From: Akkermansiaceae bacterium
GTDB taxonomy: Bacteria > Verrucomicrobiota > Verrucomicrobiia > Verrucomicrobiales > Akkermansiaceae
Length of the DNA: 64,000 bases
Direction: 5' to 3'
Assembly: GCA_905182475.1 (NCBI GenBank)
Contig: CAJJBR010000033.1
Coordinates: 24,943-88,942 of the forward strand
Position numbers and translations under genes: made by a program. Under the pieces are notes generated by a model, which was not told where the DNA came from, made no database searches, and saw only the letters and a program-made list of their open reading frames with translations. The first letter of the stretch is position 1, and each line of letters opens with the position of its first letter. Shown one piece after another: positions 19,262 to 27,576 of this stretch.

Positions 19262-22200
19262 TTATTTTGCGCCGGGGAGTTTCGCTGGATCGACCAATTC
19301 CGGTTCCGCTGCTTTGGTCGCCTTTGCCTCCTTGGTTAAGCTGGCGAGCCATGCGACTAGGTCTCGGATTTCCTCTGGTTTGAGGAGATGCCCGATGGGA
19401 GGCATGGCGGAAATGGGAGGTGTGAAAGATTCTACGTCGGAGCGCTTGGCTCGGAGGAGTTTGTCTGGGGTGGCTACGTCGATGTGATCCGGGGTTTCCT
19501 CGACGAGGTTCCCGGCGAGGGTGCCTCCGTTTTTGAAGGTGAGGGAGGTGATTCCGAATCCAGGTGCAACCACTGCAGTGGGGTTCACGACTGATTCGAG
19601 GAGGTAGCGGCGCTCGTGGTGTTTGGCGATTCCTGCGAGATTCGGACCAGCATCACCACCGGCGGAGCGTGCGTCGTCATTGGCTTTGTGGCAGCGCATG
19701 CATTGGCCGACGGGGTGGGAGGTGAAAAGGGAGAATCCGTTTTTCGCGTTCCCACCTTCGAGGGAGATGTTGAAGCGGGCGAGAGGATCATCGCTCGCCT
19801 TCATTGCTTTTTCAAAAGCGGTGAGGGCGCTGGCGACGAGGGGTTCCTTTCTGGTCTTTGCCGCGGCGATGAGTTCAATAGCACATGCGGAGATGCCGTT
19901 GGCATCCTTGAGTTTGACTAGGTGGCTCGCGATGAATTTCGCAGCCTTGTCGCTGGGGATTGAGGCGAGGATGCTCCATGATTTCTGGGCACGGGAGGTG
20001 TTGTCGGAATCGATGGTTTTTTCTGAAATGGCGATGGCTGACTCCGGGTCGCGTTCGGACAAACTTTTCAGGGCGGTAAGAGCGAGAGCGTCAGTCTTGT
20101 CACTGACGAGTTTGGCAAGATATTGGTTCAGGCTGCTTCCATCGCGCTCGATGAAGAGGGTGAGTGCCTTTTCACGTGCATCGTCCGGTAGTTTGGAATT
20201 ATTGATGAGTTTGCTAAGCGTTTCATCGTCGAGTGATGCGAGGCCAATCTTGAATTTTTTCACAAGATTCAGAGCGCTGGTGAGGACGAATCCGTCCAAT
20301 TTCAGGAGATCCGGGAGGGCGGCGCTGAGGGCGGGTTTGATCGTCTCTAGTGGGCGTGGATCGAGGGGGCGCCAGTGACCGGTGAGCTGATCGACGGGAA
20401 AAGGTTTCTCCCATTCCATGACGAGACGGAGAGCTTCTTCGCGGACTTCTTGCGGTAGTGATGCGTTTGCTATGACTTTCAGAAGTCGGGTTGCGTTCTC
20501 CTCAGTGCCAACGCGGTATGCGTTGTGGATCAGGCGGTGTAGCATAAAGGCGGTCCATTTACGGCCATCGAGTTCGTCGAGCAGGGCGGCGACGGCCGGG
20601 CGGACATCGCTCATGTCCTTGTCGCAGATGGCGCGGATTGCCTCGTCCTGAACTTTCGGGTCTGCATCCCGTACGAAGTAAGCAACTTCCGGGCTATTGA
20701 GACGACGTAGGGCGACGACGGCGGCGAGGCGCAGGGCGGCAGAAGGATGGGCGTGCAGTGCGCTGATCTGAGCTGGCTTGGCGGTGATGTGTTCGAGGGC
20801 GTAGATTCCTGCGTGGCGGAGATACACGTCCTGGTTGTTATTTCTCCCAATGAAATCGAGAATAGCGGAGGAATGGCCGATCGCTTTCATCTTTCCGATT
20901 GCGATTCCTGCGGCGAAGGCAACACGTGGGTTCTTGTCGAAGAGCAGGGCGGCGAGCGGAAGGCTATTGCCGTCAACGGGAGCGTCGCCGATGGCGCGGA
21001 GTGCCTGGACGCGGATTTCCGGATCGGGATCATTGAGGATTACGATGAGGGCTTTCGCGGCGTTTTCCCGGAGATCTTTTATCGGGACGTCTACAAATTC
21101 ATTCGTAGGCCGTGGAACGGAGCCGCGGCGGGTGATGATTCCCAGTCCCCAGATGGCATGAATACGTTTGAGTTTGTCTTCCGATTTAGTCGCTTCCACG
21201 AAAGTTGGGAGAGCATCGATCTTCCGGGTGAGAGCCATTTGGGCGCGGAGGCGGACACGTGAATCCGCGTGTCCGAGGAGCTTGCTGAGTTCTTCGGAGT
21301 CGCGTTGGTCGAAGCCTTCGGAAATGAGTTCGGCTGCGTGCTTTGTCTCGGCAGTCAAGTAGGTGTTTTTACCTGCATCGAGCGAGATTAGGCGTCCTGC
21401 GTTATGTGACTTCCAGCCTGTGACAAAATCGGTGATAAACACTCGGCCATCGAAGGAGTATTCCACGTCGGTCGCCGCGATGCCCCAAGTAAGCTTGCGG
21501 GCATCGGTCATTTTCATCCCGGCTCCCTTCGATTCCATGGCGAAAGACCAGATGCCGGATCTGTTTGCTCCACCCTTATAATCACAGATCAGGAAACGGC
21601 CTTTTTCGCTTTCTAGGAAGCCGGTGCCAGGGTGGTAGGTGAGCCCTGATGGCCCTGCGGAGAGGTGGGCTGAGGGAGGAAGGATGTAGGCGGGTTGCGA
21701 GTCGTTTTCCAATTCCCACATTTTTTCATTCATCCACCGGCTAGGTGGGCGCTCTTCGAGGTCGATCTGGCGGTGGAAGGTGTGCATGGCTTGGTGCTCC
21801 ATTTGCCAACCGGATTCTCCGCCTTCGACAAGATAAACGATGCGCGAGGCATCCCCCTGATCCGAGTTGTTATCGACGGAGAATGCATTTCCAAATTCAT
21901 CGAAAGCGATTTCCTTGGGGTTGCGAAGGCCGGTGTGCATGAGCTCGAAGCCGCTGCCATCGGGTTCGAAGCGGAAGACCGCCCCTTCGTTGGGGTAGTG
22001 GAGTTCCTTGCCAGCCTTCGTTACCATTGAAAAACCACGATCGCCGATCGTGCCGTAGATCCGTCCGTCGGGGCCGAGTGTGAAGCCATTCATGTCGTGG
22101 CCGGAAAGGGAGATGCGGACGCCAAAGCCTTCCTTCACCACTTTCCGCTCGTCGGAAACGCCGTCGTCATTGGTGTCGCGGAGTTTGTAGATCTTCGGGA

Positions 22201-23185
22201 TACACGCGAAGTACAGCGCCTCGTCGTAATAGAATATCCCTGCTGCGGTGCCATCGAGGAGGTTGTTGAAACCATCGGCGAAGACTTTGGATTCATCGAA
22301 AGTCCCGTCACCATTGGTATCGGAAAGGCGGCGTATCACCTCGGAAACCTCAGTCATATATTTCTCGGAAACTTTTCCTTTCCACTTCTTGTGGAGGGCA
22401 CGCCTGTCATCGGTAGTCTGTGACTGGAGGTCGTCGAGATACCAGTAGAGGTGATTGCGGTTGTCCTCGACCCCGTGGCGGAAACGGTGAGTTTCAGCAA
22501 CGAATACATTGCCCTGATCGTCAAAGGTGAGCGCGGTAGGGGATTTGATTTTCTGGTTTTCGTAGTCTGCCTCGATTTTAAGAATGCTTCCTTCCGGAAT
22601 GGTGGCTCCAGCGAGGGCGTCCGTGGTGACGAGTTTCTCCGTAAACAATTTTCCGCCCTTGGTGGTTGCCGGGAACTTCGGGTTCGCGTAGTTGCCGAAA
22701 AGGATTTCATCCACGGCAATAATGCCCCACCGCCCCTTTTGCTCATCGATCACTCGGATGACGGCTCTGCTACCCTTGAGTTTGGTTACGTCCCATTGCG
22801 AAGGGGAGAAACGGAGGCTGTTGTCACCAGTGCTTTCAAATTCCACTTTGCCGTCCAACAGTAGTTGCACCGCCGTTTTTCCCGGATGATTGCCACCGGC
22901 GATGAGGAATGAGATGAAGTTGGTTTTGATCGTGAACTCCTGAGAGACCAAGGCTCCGGTAGCTTCGTCACCGCCATGCGCGGAAGTGGCGAAGGCGTTG
23001 TTCGAATAGGCGGTGAAAGGATTCTTCATTTCATCGAGCTTCCCGTGGACGGGGGATAGGCCGAATGCGGAACCAATCGTCTTCCAGTCGCCAAAGCCGT
23101 CTCCTTCGAAGGATTGGAATGCGGCATGGGTGGAGCTGGTAAGAGCCGTGATGGCGAGAAGCGAAAGGAGATGCGGTAGTTTCAT
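19262..23185 (-). CDS. PVC-type haem-binding (CxxCH) protein with propeller and HEAT-like repeats
   Basis: Signal peptide MKLPHLLSLLAITALTSSTHA; propeller LKIEADYENQKIKSPTALTFDDQGNVFVAETHRFRHG; HEAT repeats; CMRCHKANDDARSAGGDAGPNLAGIAKHHERRYLLESVVNPTAVVAPGF. Confidence 0.9.
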   Translation of the reverse strand: MKLPHLLSLLAITALTSSTHAAFQSFEGDGFGDWKTIGSAFGLSPVHGKLDEMKNPFTAYSNNAFATSAHGGDEATGALVSQEFTIKTNFISFLIAGGNHPGKTAVQLLLDGKVEFESTGDNSLRFSPSQWDVTKLKGSRAVIRVIDEQKGRWGIIAVDEILFGNYANPKFPATTKGGKLFTEKLVTTDALAGATIPEGSILKIEADYENQKIKSPTALTFDDQGNVFVAETHRFRHGVEDNRNHLYWYLDDLQSQTTDDRRALHKKWKGKVSEKYMTEVSEVIRRLSDTNGDGTFDESKVFADGFNNLLDGTAAGIFYYDEALYFACIPKIYKLRDTNDDGVSDERKVVKEGFGVRISLSGHDMNGFTLGPDGRIYGTIGDRGFSMVTKAGKELHYPNEGAVFRFEPDGSGFELMHTGLRNPKEIAFDEFGNAFSVDNNSDQGDASRIVYLVEGGESGWQMEHQAMHTFHRQIDLEERPPSRWMNEKMWELENDSQPAYILPPSAHLSAGPSGLTYHPGTGFLESEKGRFLICDYKGGANRSGIWSFAMESKGAGMKMTDARKLTWGIAATDVEYSFDGRVFITDFVTGWKSHNAGRLISLDAGKNTYLTAETKHAAELISEGFDQRDSEELSKLLGHADSRVRLRAQMALTRKIDALPTFVEATKSEDKLKRIHAIWGLGIITRRGSVPRPTNEFVDVPIKDLRENAAKALIVILNDPDPEIRVQALRAIGDAPVDGNSLPLAALLFDKNPRVAFAAGIAIGKMKAIGHSSAILDFIGRNNNQDVYLRHAGIYALEHITAKPAQISALHAHPSAALRLAAVVALRRLNSPEVAYFVRDADPKVQDEAIRAICDKDMSDVRPAVAALLDELDGRKWTAFMLHRLIHNAYRVGTEENATRLLKVIANASLPQEVREEALRLVMEWEKPFPVDQLTGHWRPLDPRPLETIKPALSAALPDLLKLDGFVLTSALNLVKKFKIGLASLDDETLSKLINNSKLPDDAREKALTLFIERDGSSLNQYLAKLVSDKTDALALTALKSLSERDPESAIAISEKTIDSDNTSRAQKSWSILASIPSDKAAKFIASHLVKLKDANGISACAIELIAAAKTRKEPLVASALTAFEKAMKASDDPLARFNISLEGGNAKNGFSLFTSHPVGQCMRCHKANDDARSAGGDAGPNLAGIAKHHERRYLLESVVNPTAVVAPGFGITSLTFKNGGTLAGNLVEETPDHIDVATPDKLLRAKRSDVESFTPPISAMPPIGHLLKPEEIRDLVAWLASLTKEAKATKAAEPELVDPAKLPGAK

Positions 23186-23357
23186 AAGCTTGTTTGGAGG
23201 TGTGGCCTGAGAATGTGATCCAATAGGCTCGCTGGGAAGGCTTGCCAACCGTAAAAGCTGTCTAGCAGGCCTATGGATATCAAGAGCTATCTTGGATGGC
23301 ACGGAATGGATCGTAAGTCGCTGGGAGTGGCGCGGGTTTAGCATAGAATTGGGTTCT

Positions 23358-24764
23358 TTAGAAAAATACCATTGAAAGTCCTGTGATCAGCAGGACGAAG
23401 AGCATGTTCAGCACCACGCCAACTCGGATCATTTCCCGCTGCGGAACGAGGCCGGTGCCGAAGACGATGGCGTTTGGAGGAGTGCCTACCGGGAGCATGA
23501 AGGCGCAGGAGGCGGCGAGTGCGAGGGGTAGGATGAGCTTCGCCGGAGCCAGATCGAACTCAGTTGCCATCGTGAAAAAGATCGGGACGAGAAGGGCGGC
23601 GCTGGCGGTATTGCTGGACAGCTCGGTGAGGAAAATGACGAAGCAAACGACGGCGCCTACGATTGCCCAAAGCGGCCATGCATCCATTGCCCCGCCGAGC
23701 AGCCTTGCGAGGAACAGGCTGGTGCCGGAGGATCCGAGGATGCCGCTAAGAGCGAGCCCACCGCCGAAGAGGAGGAGGACGCCCCATTCGGTGCCGTGCT
23801 CAATCTGTTTCCACGTCACGACCTTTGCCACCGCGAGCGCTACGACCGCCGTGAGTGCGATCCACGTATCCATGCTGGAAATGGAGAACCACGCCCCGAT
23901 TTTCGAGCTAAAGATCCAGGATACTGCGGTGAGGGCGAAGATTCCCAAGGTGACCTTGCGTTGCATGGTGAACTGGAAATCTTCCGTTTCACCTTCGATC
24001 ATGAGCTTTTTTTCGTCCGGATTCGACGGGCGCAGCATCAGATAAAGGGCAATAACCATTATGGGGAGTAGCAGTATGACCGCCGGGATCCCGAAGGCCA
24101 TCCATTCGGAAAAAGTGACGTCGAGTTGCTTCGCGGCTATGCCGTTTGGCGGGCTGCCGACGATGGTGCCGAGTCCGCCGATACTCGCGGAGTAGGCCAA
24201 CCCGAGAAGGAGGAACCAACGGTTGTTCAGCTTCTTTTTTCCTTCGCCAAACTGGTTGAGTATGCCGAGGGCGAGGGGAATCATCATCGCGGTGGTCGCG
24301 GTATTGCTCATCCACATGGAGAGCACTGCGGTGCCGAGGAAAAGCAACAGGGCGACGGGGACGAACTTTCCTTTCCCAAGTTTCGCGAGCTTTTCCGCAA
24401 GCCAGCGGTCGATCCCCTGCGCGGAAAGTGCGGATGCAATCGCGAAGCCCCCGAAGAACAGGAAAATGGGAGGGGCGGCGAAGGAGGCGAGCGAAGTTTT
24501 CACATCGGACAGACCCATTGCGGCACCGAGTACGGGCACGAGTAGAGCCGTTATCGCAAGGGGCAGGGCTTCCGTCATCCATAGGCATGCGATGCAGGCG
24601 AAGAACGCGAGTCCCAGCCGTATCGTTCCCGGATCAAGTCCCTCCAGAGCCGGACTACCTTCGGATAGCGGAAGGAAAAAGGCGATGAGGAGAAGCAGCG
24701 CGATGCTGATGGCAATCTTCATTGGTGTATCTAATGGCATGGCGGGCGGTCGGGGCGAATACAT
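23358..24764 (-). CDS. SLC13/DASS family sodium-anion symporter
   Basis: Multi-TM; AFFACIACLWMTEALPLAITALLVPV...MWMSNTATTAMMIPLALGIL...LPVGTPPNAIVFGTG. Confidence 0.9.
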   Translation of the reverse strand: MYSPRPPAMPLDTPMKIAISIALLLLIAFFLPLSEGSPALEGLDPGTIRLGLAFFACIACLWMTEALPLAITALLVPVLGAAMGLSDVKTSLASFAAPPIFLFFGGFAIASALSAQGIDRWLAEKLAKLGKGKFVPVALLLFLGTAVLSMWMSNTATTAMMIPLALGILNQFGEGKKKLNNRWFLLLGLAYSASIGGLGTIVGSPPNGIAAKQLDVTFSEWMAFGIPAVILLLPIMVIALYLMLRPSNPDEKKLMIEGETEDFQFTMQRKVTLGIFALTAVSWIFSSKIGAWFSISSMDTWIALTAVVALAVAKVVTWKQIEHGTEWGVLLLFGGGLALSGILGSSGTSLFLARLLGGAMDAWPLWAIVGAVVCFVIFLTELSSNTASAALLVPIFFTMATEFDLAPAKLILPLALAASCAFMLPVGTPPNAIVFGTGLVPQREMIRVGVVLNMLFVLLITGLSMVFF

Positions 24765-24771
24765 TTAGAAA

Positions 24772-24887
24772 TTTCAAACCACCGATTGCACGGATTGACA
24801 CGGATAAGAATATAGCTCCGGCTGTAAATCCGTGATCAGCACTATTTCCCGATATCTGTGATCATCTGAGAAATCGGTGGTTAAATT
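24772..24887. repeat. Inverted-repeat element bounded by AACCACCGATT / AATCGGTGGTT
   Basis: 24777-24787 and 24872-24882 perfectly inverted; interior has cacggattgacacggat and aatccgtg complementary segments. Confidence 0.6.
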
Positions 24888-24975
24888 CATCTCATTTTCC
24901 CCGAAACCCTCGGTGGGGTTGCTGTCGAACATCAAATTTGACGCGGAGGGATATTTTCAACACAGTGTCGGAACG

Positions 24976-26034
24976 ATGAAAGGAAACCGTCTGTTTGTGG
25001 GAGCTTGTTGTGCGCTTGGTCTGGTGGCTTTTTCCCAGCTTCTGATCGCTGGCATGGCGCTGGCGGTGCGTATTGAAGAGGGCAGGGAGGTGCGCGTGGT
25101 GGAGCGCGAGGTTGAGAAACTTGTTCCGATTCGGATTTCTGTGCCAACTGCCCCGCAGGATAAGCCTGTGGAAAGCAAGCCGCCCGAGCTTCCCCCAGTG
25201 CCAAAGCCGCAGGAACACGGCGTTCCGGCCATCGCCGACCCGCGCTCCGAGCGTCTCGTGAAGGAAGGGCGCACCGCGCGTATCGCGGGGGATATGGGGC
25301 TGGCAATCGTCAAGCTGGAGGAAGCCCTGGCAGATTCTCCAGAGCATCCCACCGTGCTTTTCGAGCTTGGTATCGTGCATGAAACCATGGGAGTTTACGG
25401 CAAGGCCTCCCGTTATTATGAGGAAGTATTCCGTCTTGGCGTGACTGGGGCAGGGGATCTTTACGAGGCCGCTGCCGCGAAACTGCGCGATGGCTTTGAG
25501 CAACCCACCGATATGCTCGGAAGAGTGGCACTCGGGCGGGTCAGGATTTTTAACGATCCGAACGCCCGTGGAGGGCAACGGGTGGTGTTGAGTGTGCCCG
25601 TTCAGAAAGCTCCCGGCGAGGACGTCGATGCGGATGAAATCGAGGTGGCGGTTAGGTTTTTCAACAAGACGAACCAAGGCAAGATCGTTCAACTTGAGGA
25701 TAGTTCATGGGCGGTTCCGCAGTGGGTTTCTCTGCCTTTCGATTGGCAGGGCGGGGAGGAAATGCTGCGGATGAACTACATGATCCCAAAGCGCGATACC
25801 CAGACGGCTCATCTCTTCGGCGAGCTTTCCTACTACGGGCAGGTCGTCACGCTGACTTTCAAGGGAGAAGTTCTCGATGTGCAGGCATGGCCGCGGGATC
25901 TCGCTGCGCGGATCGGGCAGGTGGCTCCGATAGGTGGCCACGGGAACGATTTTCCGGAGTTCCTTGATCAGGATATTTTACCTCCAAATTTTGATCCTGC
26001 TATTCCGCTTCTCATTCCGCTCCCGCCGGAGTGA
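24976..26034 (+). CDS. TPR-containing membrane-anchored protein
   Basis: N-terminal TM (LFVGACCALGLVAFSQLLIAGMALAV), TPR-like LAIVKLEEALADSPEHPTVLFELGIVHETMGVYGKASRYYEEVFRLG. Confidence 0.65.
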   Translation: MKGNRLFVGACCALGLVAFSQLLIAGMALAVRIEEGREVRVVEREVEKLVPIRISVPTAPQDKPVESKPPELPPVPKPQEHGVPAIADPRSERLVKEGRTARIAGDMGLAIVKLEEALADSPEHPTVLFELGIVHETMGVYGKASRYYEEVFRLGVTGAGDLYEAAAAKLRDGFEQPTDMLGRVALGRVRIFNDPNARGGQRVVLSVPVQKAPGEDVDADEIEVAVRFFNKTNQGKIVQLEDSSWAVPQWVSLPFDWQGGEEMLRMNYMIPKRDTQTAHLFGELSYYGQVVTLTFKGEVLDVQAWPRDLAARIGQVAPIGGHGNDFPEFLDQDILPPNFDPAIPLLIPLPPE

Positions 26035-26057
26035 AATAGCCCGCCGCAGAAACGGGT

Positions 26058-27557
26058 ATGGAAATGTTGGATCAAAATAGCGAAAACGGGGATAAAGTAT
26101 TTGGGGACTATGTGGCGAAAAAATGCCTCGCTGAAGACAAGTCCACTCGCTCATGGCTTGCCGAGCAAGCATCGGTCGGGCGTATGGTGCTGATCGAGGA
26201 ACTGAAGCCTGAAGCAGGCCAAGAGAAAGACAGTTTTCTCGCCGATGTAAGAGCTAAGGCCGCTGTTGAGCACCCGTTGGTCGGTTCTATCTACGAGGCC
26301 TCCACGGAAAACGGGCAATGCTTTTTTGCCCACGAACTCCTGCCAGGCGAGAGCCTACTCGAACGGCGTGCCGTAGGTGAAAAAGTCCGTGCTCAGCGAT
26401 TTGTCCACATCTTGAGGAGGATTGCAGAAGCGAATATTTACCACGAATCACATGATAACGCGAGCTCACCGCTGGATCTCGATGCGGTTTACGTGGACGG
26501 CCATGGGGTGATCCGGGTGAAGAATCTGGTCATTTCCGGAAATCGTTTGCCAGACCATTCCCTGCGCGACGTACTGAAGCTAGGCGCGGATTTTGAAGCC
26601 ATGCTCGACCGCGACCAGCCGGGTGCCACCCGTTGCCTTACATTGCTGGCGTGGATGCGAGGCGAGGAGGTGGCCAAGCCGCTCAGGTGGGAGCAGATCC
26701 GCGACTACTGCGAGCAGATCGAACAACAACTAGCCGAGCCTTCCGAAGTCGTCGCTCCACCGACTGCAGCGATGCGTCCGGAAAAGAAGAGCGGCTTTGT
26801 GTGGATTGTCGCGATTCTTCTGGTTGTCCTGATCGCTAGCGTCCTAGTGCTTACAAAAAAGGAAAAGCCGGCCAAGGCGAATGCGCCAAAGCCCGGTCTG
26901 GTGAGCGTGGAGGGCGGGAGATACACGACTCCAGGCGGCGCTTCAATCAAGGTCGGTGGTTTCCGGATTTCCGCCTATGAAGTCACAATCGGTGAGTATG
27001 CCGAGTTCCTAGGAACTCTTGAAGTTCTCTCCGATGAAGGGGAAGACCGAACCTTCGACCATCCCGACCAGCCTCAGGAAAAGGTAGGTCACGATCCTGA
27101 TGATTGGGTAGCGCTTTACTCTGCAGCAAAAGCTGCGGAGGAATGGAACGAGCGAGAGGTGGAAGTGAATATGCCGATTGTGGGCGTCGATTGGTGGGAT
27201 GCCTTTGCGTATGCAAAGTGGAAACGTAGCACCCTACCAACCCAGGAACGCTGGCTTGCTGCGCTGGTATCCGGAGCGGAAGTCCCTTCCGCCATCCCCG
27301 TGAGCGAGTGGATCCCGGTGACCTCAAAAAGCGAGGATCGCACCACGAACGGAATTCTCGGAATGGCAGGCTCCGTATCCGAATGGACACTCGAAGCACG
27401 CCCTCTGCCATCGAATCCTCTTGGAGACTCGCTATGGGTTATTGTCGGGGGTTCCTACTTGAAGCCCGGCAAAGGTGCCGCCACACGCGAGTGGGTGGAA
27501 GACCGTTCCCTCCGTCGCCCAGATCTCGGATTCCGTATTTGTAAGGATACGCATTAG
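26058..27557 (+). CDS. Degenerate kinase-like domain + TM + SUMF1/FGE-sulfatase domain protein
   Basis: Kinase-like N-terminus lacking HRD/DFG; TM FVWIVAILLVVLIASVLVLT; C-terminal VSVEGGRYTTPGG...FRISAYEVTIGEYAEFL...MPIVGVDWWDAFAYAKWKRSTLPTQERW...GSVSEWT...GGSY. Confidence 0.8.
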   Translation: MEMLDQNSENGDKVFGDYVAKKCLAEDKSTRSWLAEQASVGRMVLIEELKPEAGQEKDSFLADVRAKAAVEHPLVGSIYEASTENGQCFFAHELLPGESLLERRAVGEKVRAQRFVHILRRIAEANIYHESHDNASSPLDLDAVYVDGHGVIRVKNLVISGNRLPDHSLRDVLKLGADFEAMLDRDQPGATRCLTLLAWMRGEEVAKPLRWEQIRDYCEQIEQQLAEPSEVVAPPTAAMRPEKKSGFVWIVAILLVVLIASVLVLTKKEKPAKANAPKPGLVSVEGGRYTTPGGASIKVGGFRISAYEVTIGEYAEFLGTLEVLSDEGEDRTFDHPDQPQEKVGHDPDDWVALYSAAKAAEEWNEREVEVNMPIVGVDWWDAFAYAKWKRSTLPTQERWLAALVSGAEVPSAIPVSEWIPVTSKSEDRTTNGILGMAGSVSEWTLEARPLPSNPLGDSLWVIVGGSYLKPGKGAATREWVEDRSLRRPDLGFRICKDTH

Positions 27558-27576
27558 GAATTGAGGGATTCTCGGT

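Noticed and set aside
20747-21262. Plus-strand ORFs within the PVC cytochrome/HEAT gene
   Set aside because: Antisense shadows of a 1300-aa gene with clear motifs
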